DNA of 64,000 nt from Flemingiibacterium sp045578725 (GTDB lineage Bacteria; Bacillota; Clostridia; Oscillospirales; CAG-272). The stretch covers positions 4,010 to 68,009 of the forward strand of contig JAZNKS010000105.1 of NCBI GenBank assembly GCA_045578725.1, given 5' to 3'. The notes below the pieces were generated by a model. It was not told the DNA's origin. It was given only the letters and a program-made list of their open reading frames with translations, and did no database searches. The position numbers were made by a program, and so were the translations under genes. Position 1 is the stretch's first letter. Each line of letters begins with the position of its first letter. Positions 1-7,937 of the stretch are shown here, in pieces.

Positions 1-192
1 CGCATTCAGTTCTGGCGCGGGCTGTACGATCAGGCTCTCATCGACCGTCTGCACAGCGAGGGAATCCGCTGCAATCTCTTCAACGCCGATAGCATTGAGG
101 GCTTTGAAAGTGCCTTTGGGATGGGGATCGATACCATTCTCACCAACCGTATGGATCTTGCCGCCGTTTACCGCCGTGCGCGGATGAACTAA
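1..192 (+). CDS. Glycerophosphodiester phosphodiesterase family protein, C-terminal fragment
   Basis: This is the last 63 codons of a gene that enters from the left edge and ends in TAA at 190-192. The peptide contains GMGIDTILTNRMDLAAVYR near its end. That resembles the C-terminus of the GDPD TIM barrel, where a final strand carries a 'GvDgiiTN-P' type motif before the last helix. GDPD enzymes hydrolyse glycerophosphodiesters to glycerol-3-phosphate and an alcohol. Only the tail is visible, so the metal-binding and catalytic residues cannot be checked. A second, complete GDPD lies at 42974-43783. The identification is probable but rests on a short fragment. Confidence 0.6.
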   Translation, partial: RIQFWRGLYDQALIDRLHSEGIRCNLFNADSIEGFESAFGMGIDTILTNRMDLAAVYRRARMN

Positions 193-235
193 TCGGAATT
201 TCCCCGATTTTTCCGCACAAATTCAGCAAAACCCC

Positions 236-264
236 TTGACATTCCGGACGTTATATGGTATAAT
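236..264 (+). promoter_or_regulatory. Sigma-A promoter of the rplU-prp-rpmA operon
   Basis: TTGACA at 236-241 and TATAAT at 259-264 are separated by exactly 17 bases, a perfect consensus. Transcription should start near 271, giving a leader of about 100 bases before rplU. Such strength fits a ribosomal protein operon. Confidence 0.9.
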
Positions 265-265
265 A

Positions 266-374
266 AAGGGCCGCTTGAAGATGGCTTTGTTAAATTTCCG
301 TGTATATCACAGGAATGCCACTCTTTGGCGAGTTCATAGCTCATTTGAGCTGTTCAGAAAGTGAGGTGCTTTTC
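266..374 (+). promoter_or_regulatory. Untranslated leader of rplU, candidate L21 leader
   Basis: About 100 bases lie between the promoter and the GTG start of rplU. They include a small hairpin (AGCTC 338-342 with GAGCT 347-351) just upstream of the ribosome site. In Firmicutes the L21-L27 operon is commonly preceded by a conserved RNA, the L21 leader, thought to give autoregulation. Position and operon fit, but I did not match the full consensus structure, so this is a candidate. Confidence 0.45.
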
Positions 375-686
375 GTGTTTGCAGTTATCGAAACGGGCGG
401 AAAGCAGTATAAGGTTAACGAAGGCGACGTAATCTTCATTGAGAAGCTTGACGTTGAAGCCGGAGACAAGGTTACTTTTGACAAGGTACTTGCTCTCTCC
501 ACCGGCGAGAAGTTCGCTGCGGGCGCTCCCTATGTTGAGGGCGCAAGCGTAGTGGCTAATGTCGTTAAGAACGGCAAGGGCCCGAAGATTCATGTACTGA
601 AGTACAAGTCCAAGAAGGACTCCAAGAAGAAGATCGGCCACAGACAGCCTTACACCAAGGTTCAGATCGAAAAGATCGTCGGCTAA
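375..686 (+). CDS. rplU: 50S ribosomal protein L21
   Basis: The 103-residue product begins FAVIETGGKQYKV, the diagnostic N-terminus of L21, and ends in a basic tail (KKKIGHRQPYTKVQIEKIVG). L21 binds 23S rRNA in the large subunit. The start is GTG at 375, with AGGTG at 364-368 as ribosome site; this gives the usual family length. An upstream in-frame start at 300 would add about 25 residues from the leader RNA and is rejected. It is followed after nine bases by prp and then rpmA, the classic Firmicutes order. Confidence 0.97.
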   Translation: MFAVIETGGKQYKVNEGDVIFIEKLDVEAGDKVTFDKVLALSTGEKFAAGAPYVEGASVVANVVKNGKGPKIHVLKYKSKKDSKKKIGHRQPYTKVQIEKIVG

Positions 687-695
687 TTTTCTCTC

Positions 696-1052
696 ATGAC
701 AAAGATCGTTTTTTACAAGTGGGGTAACGTCTTTTACGGTTTCTCGGAGACGGGTCACACCGGATACGGCGAATCGGGCAACGACATTCTGTGCGCAGCC
801 CTTTCGTCCATGACGATGCTGATCATCAACACCATCGAGGTGGCCTACGCCTCGGATGTGAAGTACACCATCGATGAGAATACCACCGATATTCAGGTGA
901 TCGCTCACAGCGCCCTCCGCGATTTTGAGGAGGATGAATGCAAGCGCTTCGCCATTTCGGGACTTATCCAGGCTTATTACTACCAGCTCAACGATATGCT
1001 CGAGGATTATTACGATTATCTCGATGTTGAAGTGGTAGAAGAACTGATCTGA
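696..1052 (+). CDS. prp: Ribosomal-processing cysteine protease Prp
   Basis: The 118-residue protein lies between L21 and L27, the standard Firmicutes position for Prp (YsxB). It carries both family motifs: GHTGYGESGNDILC, with His21 and Cys33 as the expected catalytic pair, followed by AALSS. Prp removes the short N-terminal extension of L27 found in these bacteria, a step essential in Staphylococcus aureus. The matching substrate motif is present in the next gene. The ATG at 696 has no clear ribosome site, so translation may be coupled to rplU, which ends nine bases upstream. Confidence 0.93.
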   Translation: MTKIVFYKWGNVFYGFSETGHTGYGESGNDILCAALSSMTMLIINTIEVAYASDVKYTIDENTTDIQVIAHSALRDFEEDECKRFAISGLIQAYYYQLNDMLEDYYDYLDVEVVEELI

Positions 1053-1122
1053 CTTCAGCGATTCGGTTTTCACACGAATTATCGCAGTATTTTCCAATAC
1101 ATTCGGGAAAGGAGTAACCACC

Positions 1123-1401
1123 ATGTTAAAACTCAGCTTACAGTTTTTCGCTCATAAGAAGGGTGTCGGTTCGACCAAGAACGGCCGCGACAGCGAAGCA
1201 AAGCGTCTCGGCGTCAAGAAGTCGGACGGCCAGCCTGTAAAGGCCGGCAACATCATCATCAGACAGAGAGGCACCGCCGTTCATCCCGGCAACAATGTCG
1301 GCATCGGCTCCGATGATACTCTCTTCGCTCTGATCGACGGTAAGGTTAAGTTTGAGCACATCGCAGGCGGCAAGAAGGCTGTCAGCGTTTACAACGCTTA
1401 A
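1123..1401 (+). CDS. rpmA: 50S ribosomal protein L27, with Prp-cleaved leader peptide
   Basis: The 92-residue protein starts MLKLSLQFFAHKKGVGSTKN. LQFFAHKKG matches the Prp cleavage motif, with the cut expected after the Phe-Phe pair so that mature L27 begins AHKKG. L27 reaches the peptidyl-transferase centre with that N-terminus, so removing the leader is needed for ribosome function. The rest (NGRDSEAKRLGVKKSDGQ) is typical L27. A ribosome site AAAGGAG precedes the ATG at 1123. It is the last gene of the operon; a terminator follows at once. Confidence 0.97.
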   Translation: MLKLSLQFFAHKKGVGSTKNGRDSEAKRLGVKKSDGQPVKAGNIIIRQRGTAVHPGNNVGIGSDDTLFALIDGKVKFEHIAGGKKAVSVYNA

Positions 1402-1416
1402 TTACCTTAGACTTTC

Positions 1417-1453
1417 AAAAAAATCCTCTGCGCTCCGCGCGGAGGATTTTTTT
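1417..1453 (+). terminator. Rho-independent terminator after rpmA
   Basis: AAAAAAATCCTC pairs with GAGGATTTTTT around a short GC-rich loop and is followed by a T tract. It ends the rplU-prp-rpmA transcript. Confidence 0.9.
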
Positions 1454-1519
1454 GGGCACACGCGATGCACCGCACAACAAATAATCGTTCGGCGGCTCAA
1501 TATTTATACATTTATCACC

Positions 1520-1549
1520 TTGACACACTCCCCCGCCGAGTGGTATAAT
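1520..1549 (+). promoter_or_regulatory. Sigma-A promoter of carA-carB
   Basis: TTGACA at 1520-1525 and TATAAT at 1544-1549 have an 18-base spacer. The start of transcription would lie about 25 bases before the carA start. No PyrR-type attenuator or arginine box is obvious in this short leader. Confidence 0.85.
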
Positions 1550-1580
1550 ATTATGAAAAGACCAAAATGGAGGTATTCAT

Positions 1581-2663
1581 ATGCAAGCAAAACCCGCCTA
1601 TCTGATTCTGGCCAACGGCACGGTTTTCGCCGGCCAGTCTTTCGGCTGTGAAGCCGATACGGTTGGTGAAATTTGTTTCACCACATCTATGACCGGCTAT
1701 CTCGAAACTCTTACGGATCCCGCATACTGCGGTCAGATCCTCGTGCAGACCTTCCCGCTCATCGGCAATTACGGTGTAATTGAGTCCGATCTTGAGAGTG
1801 CTGCACCCTCCCTTCGTGCCTATATTGTCAGAGACTTATGTCAAGAGCCTTCCAATTTTCGCTGCGAAGGTTGTCTTGACGTTTTTTTAAGTAAACACAA
1901 GGTGGTCGGTCTCTGCGGCATTGATACCCGCCGTCTTACCCGGATTATCCGCGAAGCCGGCACCATGAATGCTAAAATCGTTCACGAGCTGCCCGCCGAT
2001 CTCCGTGCTGTCGTCGGTGAACTGAACGCTTACCAGCCCGGCAATCCCGTTATGGAAGTTACCGCCCGCGAGACCGCCGTCTACACCCCCGAAGATGTGC
2101 TGAAGAAGGTGGTTCTCTGGGATTTCGGTACACAGGCGTCTGTACGCCGTGCGCTGGTTGAGCGCGGATGCGAGGTCACGGTTGTCGGAGCCTCTGCTTC
2201 AGCCGAAGATATCCTCGCTCTGAATCCGGACGGCATCCTGATCTCCAACGGCCCCGGCGATCCCATGATCCAGACCGATCTCATTGCGAAAATCCGTAAG
2301 CTCGCCGAAGAGAAGATTCCGATGTTCGGCATTGGCCTCGGTCACATCCTGCTCGCTCTTTCGCAGGGCGCCGGCAGTGAAAAGCTCACGCCCGGACACC
2401 GCGGCGGCCAGCCGGTTATCCGTCTGGAGGACAACCGCGTCTTCATCACCTCGCAGAATCAGGGCTACACCGTAGGTCCCGATTCCCTGCCGGAGGGCTG
2501 CCGGATCAGCTATAAGAACGGCAATGACGGCACCGTTGAAGGTCTGACATACGATAACCTGCCCGCATTCTCCGTATCGTTCTACCCCGGCACGGCCGGC
2601 GGTCCGATCGCCACGGATTTCCTGTATGACCGTTTTATTGCCATGATGAAGGAGGCTAACTGA
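1581..2663 (+). CDS. carA: Carbamoyl-phosphate synthase small subunit, glutaminase triad lost
   Basis: The 360-residue protein has the full CarA architecture: N-terminal domain with FTTSMTGYLETLTDP and PLIGNYGV, then a class I glutamine amidotransferase domain with SNGPGDP. Normally CarA hydrolyses glutamine and passes ammonia to CarB. Here the nucleophile position reads FGIGLGHI (Gly252) instead of FGICLGHQ, and the His/Glu motif reads FYPGTAGGP (Tyr335, Gly337) instead of FHPEA. TSQNQGY also replaces the usual SQNHG(F/Y). All three triad residues are therefore gone while the frame and fold motifs remain. It should be unable to hydrolyse glutamine and may be a structural partner of an ammonia-dependent synthase. 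The start is ATG 1581 behind GGAGGT; CarB follows one base after the stop. Confidence 0.93.
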   Translation: MQAKPAYLILANGTVFAGQSFGCEADTVGEICFTTSMTGYLETLTDPAYCGQILVQTFPLIGNYGVIESDLESAAPSLRAYIVRDLCQEPSNFRCEGCLDVFLSKHKVVGLCGIDTRRLTRIIREAGTMNAKIVHELPADLRAVVGELNAYQPGNPVMEVTARETAVYTPEDVLKKVVLWDFGTQASVRRALVERGCEVTVVGASASAEDILALNPDGILISNGPGDPMIQTDLIAKIRKLAEEKIPMFGIGLGHILLALSQGAGSEKLTPGHRGGQPVIRLEDNRVFITSQNQGYTVGPDSLPEGCRISYKNGNDGTVEGLTYDNLPAFSVSFYPGTAGGPIATDFLYDRFIAMMKEAN

Positions 2664-2664
2664 T

Positions 2665-5600
2665 ATGCCGCTGCGCAAGGATATAAAGAAAGTTATGGTT
2701 ATCGGCTCCGGCCCGATTGTCATCGGACAGGCCGCCGAGTTTGACTACGCCGGCACCCAGGCCTGCCGTGCTCTGAAGGAAGACGGACTGGAGGTTGTTC
2801 TTGTCAACTCCAATCCCGCTACCATCATGACCGACAATGCCATGGCCGATGAAGTCTACATCGAGCCGCTGACTCTGCCTACCATCAAGCGCATCATCGA
2901 AAAGGAGCGCCCTGATTCCCTGCTCTCCACGCTGGGCGGCCAGACCGGTCTGACCCTGTCCATGCAGCTGGCCAAGGAAGGCTTCCTCGACAAGATGGGC
3001 GTCAAGCTTCTCGGTGCCAATCCCGAAACGATTGACAAGGCCGAAGACCGTCAGATGTTCAAGGACACCATGATGAAGATCGGCCAGCCCTGCATCCCGT
3101 CCACCGTTGTCAACGATCTGGAGGCGGCGCTGGACTTCGCTCACGCCAACGGCTATCCGCTGATTCTCCGTCCCGCCTTCACGCTCGGCGGCACCGGCGG
3201 CGGCATTGCCAACAACGAAGACGAATTCATCGAGATTACCAATACCGGCCTCCACGCCTCGCCGATCCATCAGGTTCTGGTTGAAAAGTGTGTCTCCGGC
3301 TGGAAGGAGATCGAATTCGAGGTTATGCGCGACAGCGCCGGCAACGTTATCACCATCTGCTCGATGGAAAACGTGGATCCTGTCGGCGTTCATACCGGTG
3401 ACAGCGTGGTTGTCGCTCCGGCTGTCACCCTTTCCGATAAGGAATACCAGATGCTCCGTTCGGCGGCTCTGTCGATCATCGACGAGCTGAAGATCGAGGG
3501 CGGCTGCAACTGTCAGTTCGCGCTCCATCCCGAGAGCTTTGAATATGCGGTCATCGAGGTCAACCCCCGCGTATCCCGTTCGTCCGCGCTGGCTTCCAAG
3601 GCCACCGGCTATCCGATCGCCAAGGTTGCCGCCAAGATCGCCATCGGCTACACTCTGCCGGAAATCCTTAACGCGGTTACCGGTACGACCTACGCCTGCT
3701 TTGAGCCGACCATCGACTATATGGTTGTCAAATTCCCCAAGTGGCCCTTCGATAAATTCGTCTATGCCAAGCGCACGCTCGGCACCCAGATGAAGGCCAC
3801 CGGCGAGGTTATGGCTATCGGCACCACCTTTGAGCAGGCCATGATGAAGGCGGTCCGCGGTGTCGAAATCGGCATGACCAGCCTCTCCCACGCCAAGTAC
3901 CGCTCCCTGTCCGACGAGGATGTGGCATCCCGTCTGCACAACGTGGATGATGAGCGCCTCTTCATCGTTTATGAGGCCCTCCGCCGCGGCGTATCCGTGG
4001 ATGAGATTCATTCGATCACGATGATCGATGAGTGGTTCCTCTGCAAGTTCCTCAATCTGATCGCCATGGAGAAGCAGCTCGCTTCCGGCGTACTTGATGA
4101 TGCTCTGTATCTGGGGGCCAAGAAGCTCGGCTTCCCGGACAAGCTGATCGAAGAGCTGAACGGCAATAAGCTCCCCGCCGGTATGCACCGCTCGGCCGTA
4201 TACAAGGTCGTTGATACCTGCGCCGCCGAGGTTTCCGCCGAAACGCCCTACTTCTATTCCACCTATGATGAGGAGAACGAGGCCCGCGAGTTCATTGACA
4301 ATCACAAGGATCCCGCCAAGAAGACCGTCATCGTCTTCGGCTCCGGCCCGATCCGCATCGGTCAGGGTATTGAGTTCGACTATGCATCGGTTCACTGCGT
4401 ATGGTCCCTGAAGAAGGCCGGCTACGATGTTGTCATCGTCAACAACAACCCCGAAACCGTATCCACCGACTTTGACACGGCCGACCGCCTCTACTTCGAG
4501 CCGCTGACTCCCGAGGATGTCATGAACATCATCGAAACCGAAAAGCCCTATGGCGTTGTCGTTGCCTTCGGCGGTCAGACAGCCATCAAGCTGACCAAGT
4601 TCATGTACGAAAACGGTGTCAACATTCTCGGTACCTCCGCCGATTCCATCGATGCCGCCGAGGACCGCGAGCGCTTCGATGCCCTCCTGGAGGAGCATCA
4701 CATCGAGCGCCCGACCGGATTCACGGTTATGTCTACGGAAGAGGCACTCACCATTGCCAACCGTGTCGGCTATCCTGTTCTGATGCGTCCCTCCTACGTT
4801 CTGGGCGGACAGAATATGATTATCGCCTTCAACGATGACGATATCAAGGAATACATGGCCATCATCCTTGCCAACAACATCGAGAACCCCGTGCTCATCG
4901 ATAAGTATCTGATGGGTATCGAGCTTGAGGTTGATGCCATCTGCGACGGCGAGGACATCCTGATACCCGGCATCATGGAGCACGTCGAGCGCACCGGTAT
5001 CCACTCCGGTGACTCCATTGCGGTATATCCGTCCTGGAACATCTCGGACAAGCTCCGGGCCGAAATCCTCGACTGCACCAAGAAGCTCTCCGTTTCGCTG
5101 AAGATCATGGGTCTGGTCAACATCCAGTACCTGATCTATAAGGATCAGCTTTATGTCATCGAGGTCAACCCCCGTTCGTCCCGTACCATCCCCTATATCA
5201 GCAAGGTTACCGGCGTTCCGATGGTCGATCTCGCTACCCGCTGTATGCTCGGTGAAAAGCTGGCCGATATGGGCTACGGCACCGGCATCTACAAGACTTC
5301 GCCTTATGTTGCTGTCAAGGTTCCGGTCTTCTCCTTTGAGAAGCTGATGAATGTAGACAACCACCTCGGTCCGGAAATGAAGTCAACCGGTGAGGTTCTG
5401 GGTCTGGCCAGCACCCGCGAGGAGGCGCTCTACAAGGGCCTCGTTGCTGCCGGCTATACCATGAAGAAAAATGGCGGCGTCTTCATCACCGTCCGCGACA
5501 GCGATAAGTCGGAAATCGCCGATACTGCCAAACGCTTCTACGATCTCGGCTTTGAGCTGTATGCTACCCGCGGCACCGCCCGGATCCTTGATGACTACGG

Positions 5601-6726
5601 TCTGCCGGTAACAACGGTGGACAAGATCCACGAGGGCGAGAACAACACGCTGAAGCTTATCGAGAGCGGCCGCGTCGATTATGTCATCTCCACCTCCGCG
5701 AAGGGCCGTATCCCGACCCGCGACAGTGTAAAAATCCGCCGCAAGACGGTCGAGCGTGCAATCCCCTGCCTGACCTCCATCGACACCGCCAATGCGGTTG
5801 CCGACTGCCTCAAGAGCCGCTATTCGCAGATTTCAACTGAGCTTGTCAACATCAACGATATGCGTGCCGAGAAGGCTGCTCTTGAATTCACCAAGATGCA
5901 GGGCTGCGGCAATGACTATATCTACTTCAACTGCTTTACCCAGAAGATTGACAATCCCGAAGGCCTGAGCATCCGGTTCGCTGACCGTCACTTCGGAATC
6001 GGCGGCGACGGTGCGGTTCTGATGTATCCCTCCGATGTAGCCGATGTCAGGATGCGTATGTTCAATCTGGATGGCACCGAAGGTAAGATGTGCGGCAATG
6101 CCGTTCGCTGTATCGCCAAATACATCGTTGACAATAAGATTGCCGATAAGGATAATGTCACGGTAGAAACCCTCAGCGGCATCCGCGAGGTTCATGTCGA
6201 CAAGGTCGATGGCGTGGTTACCTGGGCCACCGTCAATATGGGCAAGGCCGAGCTGAATCCGACCATGATCCCGGTCAAGCTCCCCGGTCATTCCGTAATC
6301 GGCGCCTTCACGAGCATCGCCGGCGGGCGCTACCGCATTACCTGCGTATCGATGGGCAATCCGCACTGCGTTGTCTTCTGCGACGATCTGAAGATGCACA
6401 TTGATGAAATCGATCTGGCTTCCATCGGCCCCAAGTTTGAAAACGATCCTCTCTTCCCCGAGCGGGTCAACACCGAATTCATCAAGATCCTGAACCCCAC
6501 AACGCTCAAGATGCGCGTTTGGGAGCGCGGGTCAGGTGAAACCTTTGCCTGCGGCACCGGCGCCTGTGCGGCCGTTGTAGCGGCCGTAGAGAACGGCTAC
6601 TGTCCGAAGGGCGAAGAGATCACAGTCAAGCTTCCCGGCGGCGATCTGAAGATCCGCTACACCGATGAAGCGGTTTACCTCTCCGGCGCCTGTGAAAAGG
6701 TCTACGAGGGCCGCGTCGAGCTGTAA
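2665..6726 (+). CDS. carB-dapF: Carbamoyl-phosphate synthase large subunit fused to diaminopimelate epimerase (CarB-DapF)
   Basis: One 1353-codon frame. Residues 1 to about 1066 are a complete CarB: first ATP-grasp half (RPAFTLGGTGGGIA, VIEVNPRVSRSSALASKATG), second half (RPSYVLGGQNMII, VIEVNPRSSRTIPYISKVTG) and the C-terminal allosteric domain (ATRGTA, IPCLTSIDTANA), ending in a normal CarB tail ELVNINDM. A short linker then leads into a full DapF from about residue 1073 (EFTKMQGCGNDY). Both DapF catalytic cysteines are present: MCGNAVRC (Cys1143) and GSGETFACGTGACA (Cys1296). CarB makes carbamoyl phosphate from bicarbonate, ATP and ammonia; DapF converts LL- to meso-diaminopimelate. The only nearby internal ATG (5860) lacks a ribosome site, so a true fusion is likely. 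Gln716 stands where E. coli CarB has Arg in GGRAM. Confidence 0.93.
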   Translation: MPLRKDIKKVMVIGSGPIVIGQAAEFDYAGTQACRALKEDGLEVVLVNSNPATIMTDNAMADEVYIEPLTLPTIKRIIEKERPDSLLSTLGGQTGLTLSMQLAKEGFLDKMGVKLLGANPETIDKAEDRQMFKDTMMKIGQPCIPSTVVNDLEAALDFAHANGYPLILRPAFTLGGTGGGIANNEDEFIEITNTGLHASPIHQVLVEKCVSGWKEIEFEVMRDSAGNVITICSMENVDPVGVHTGDSVVVAPAVTLSDKEYQMLRSAALSIIDELKIEGGCNCQFALHPESFEYAVIEVNPRVSRSSALASKATGYPIAKVAAKIAIGYTLPEILNAVTGTTYACFEPTIDYMVVKFPKWPFDKFVYAKRTLGTQMKATGEVMAIGTTFEQAMMKAVRGVEIGMTSLSHAKYRSLSDEDVASRLHNVDDERLFIVYEALRRGVSVDEIHSITMIDEWFLCKFLNLIAMEKQLASGVLDDALYLGAKKLGFPDKLIEELNGNKLPAGMHRSAVYKVVDTCAAEVSAETPYFYSTYDEENEAREFIDNHKDPAKKTVIVFGSGPIRIGQGIEFDYASVHCVWSLKKAGYDVVIVNNNPETVSTDFDTADRLYFEPLTPEDVMNIIETEKPYGVVVAFGGQTAIKLTKFMYENGVNILGTSADSIDAAEDRERFDALLEEHHIERPTGFTVMSTEEALTIANRVGYPVLMRPSYVLGGQNMIIAFNDDDIKEYMAIILANNIENPVLIDKYLMGIELEVDAICDGEDILIPGIMEHVERTGIHSGDSIAVYPSWNISDKLRAEILDCTKKLSVSLKIMGLVNIQYLIYKDQLYVIEVNPRSSRTIPYISKVTGVPMVDLATRCMLGEKLADMGYGTGIYKTSPYVAVKVPVFSFEKLMNVDNHLGPEMKSTGEVLGLASTREEALYKGLVAAGYTMKKNGGVFITVRDSDKSEIADTAKRFYDLGFELYATRGTARILDDYGLPVTTVDKIHEGENNTLKLIESGRVDYVISTSAKGRIPTRDSVKIRRKTVERAIPCLTSIDTANAVADCLKSRYSQISTELVNINDMRAEKAALEFTKMQGCGNDYIYFNCFTQKIDNPEGLSIRFADRHFGIGGDGAVLMYPSDVADVRMRMFNLDGTEGKMCGNAVRCIAKYIVDNKIADKDNVTVETLSGIREVHVDKVDGVVTWATVNMGKAELNPTMIPVKLPGHSVIGAFTSIAGGRYRITCVSMGNPHCVVFCDDLKMHIDEIDLASIGPKFENDPLFPERVNTEFIKILNPTTLKMRVWERGSGETFACGTGACAAVVAAVENGYCPKGEEITVKLPGGDLKIRYTDEAVYLSGACEKVYEGRVEL

Positions 6727-6745
6727 ACCATCCCCTAAATAAGAG

Positions 6746-6780
6746 AACCTCCCGCAGTTTTCATCTGCGGGAGGTTTTTT
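6746..6780 (+). terminator. Terminator after carB-dapF
   Basis: AACCTCCCGCAG pairs with CTGCGGGAGGTT and is followed by a run of T. It ends the carA-carB-dapF transcript. Confidence 0.93.
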
Positions 6781-6820
6781 CTGTAAATTACCGCCACAAC
6801 CGTGACCTCTTCAAGACCAA

Positions 6821-6851
6821 AAAAGAAGCGCTGCTTTGCAGCGCTTCTTTT
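6821..6851 (-). terminator. Terminator of the seven-gene ABC/exported protein operon
   Basis: A perfect 14-base stem (AAAAGAAGCGCTGC with GCAGCGCTTCTTTT) has a three-base loop. Read on the minus strand it is followed by a T run. It lies 15 bases past the stop of the last permease gene. Confidence 0.9.
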
Positions 6852-6866
6852 GATGGATCGATTTGA

Positions 6867-7925
6867 TTAACCAACGATACCGGAACGCTCGATACCGCCG
6901 ATCAGGTATCTCTGAAGGAAGACATACATGATAAGCAGGGGAGCGAGGATCAGCAGACCGCAGGTGTTGCGGATCGCGGATTCGTAGAGGTTCTGGGCCG
7001 CATATACGGTATCCAGAGTCTTCGGAATGGCGATAACGTCGGGCATCAGTACGCTCGATGCCTTGGTGAAGAAGACGGTGGTGTAGAAGTTATCCGTCCA
7101 CTGCCACGAGAAGGCAAAGAGGAAGATGGTGATCATCATCGGGACAGACAGCGGGAGAATGATCTGGATGAAGGTACGGAATACGCCGCTTCCGTCGATG
7201 TAAGCCGACTCTTCCAGCTCATCCGGTACGCCCTGGAAGAACTGACGCATCATGAAGATGTACAGACCGTTCTTAAAGGCGAGACCGCCGAGTGACAGGA
7301 GTGCCAGGGGCCAGTAGGAGTTATTGAGGTTCAGTGATGTAAACGGTATTACATTCAAGCCCTCAAACATACCGCCGCCGAGCAGATTGAAAATGCCAAG
7401 GATATCGAAGTAACGGAACTTCATGAACATCGAAAGCTGGAGAGTTCTGTGAGGAACAACCATCGTAAAGATAACGAGGAGGAAGACCAGCTTGTTACCC
7501 TTGAACTTGAACTTGGACAGACCGTAGCCGATCAGGCAGCATACGAAGGTCTGAATCAAGCCGCAGAGTACAGAAAGGGTAAAGGTGTTCAGAAGTGCAG
7601 TCAAATACTTGTTTTCACTGATGATAGCCTTGTAGGTATCCAGCGTCGGGTACTTCGGGATCAGCTTAACCGTTACGTCAACGAAGTCCTCACGGCTCAT
7701 GAAAGAGCCGGAGATCTTCGCAAAGAACGGGAACAGAATGACGTACGAAATACCGATCAGCAGGACATACTTGAAGATGTTGACGACAACCGTCGTGAAG
7801 AAGTTGAGATTCAGAAACTTCGCCTTAAGACGTTCCTTCAGAGGGGTTCTTTCAAACTCAACCTTGATTGTGTTCTTGCTCTCCTTGGTAATGCGGGGAG
7901 CCTGCTGTACCTGTTGAGAATTCAT
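6867..7925 (-). CDS. Carbohydrate ABC transporter permease, MalG type
   Basis: The 352-residue membrane protein has an N-terminal cytoplasmic stretch of about 50 residues, then about six hydrophobic segments. The cytoplasmic EAA loop that docks the ATPase is at about residues 228-257 (EESAYIDGSGVFRTFIQIIL). This is the MalG/LacG half of a type I sugar importer. AAGGAGGG precedes the ATG at 7925, 12 bases after the MalF-type partner gene. It is the last gene of the seven-gene minus-strand operon. No ATPase gene is present, so a shared MsmX-type ATPase encoded elsewhere is likely, as for many Firmicutes sugar importers. The substrate cannot be read from the sequence. Confidence 0.88.
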   Translation of the reverse strand: MNSQQVQQAPRITKESKNTIKVEFERTPLKERLKAKFLNLNFFTTVVVNIFKYVLLIGISYVILFPFFAKISGSFMSREDFVDVTVKLIPKYPTLDTYKAIISENKYLTALLNTFTLSVLCGLIQTFVCCLIGYGLSKFKFKGNKLVFLLVIFTMVVPHRTLQLSMFMKFRYFDILGIFNLLGGGMFEGLNVIPFTSLNLNNSYWPLALLSLGGLAFKNGLYIFMMRQFFQGVPDELEESAYIDGSGVFRTFIQIILPLSVPMMITIFLFAFSWQWTDNFYTTVFFTKASSVLMPDVIAIPKTLDTVYAAQNLYESAIRNTCGLLILAPLLIMYVFLQRYLIGGIERSGIVG

Positions 7926-7937
7926 TGTTATCCCTCC

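Noticed and set aside
300..374. Longer N-terminus for L21 from base 300
   Set aside because: L21 normally begins at FAVIETGGKQY; the extra part is the untranslated leader and lacks a ribosome site.
2656..5364. 902-codon open frame opposite carB
   Set aside because: It lies wholly antisense to a clear CarB, has no recognisable motif or ribosome site, and arises from the G/C-rich codon use of the real gene.
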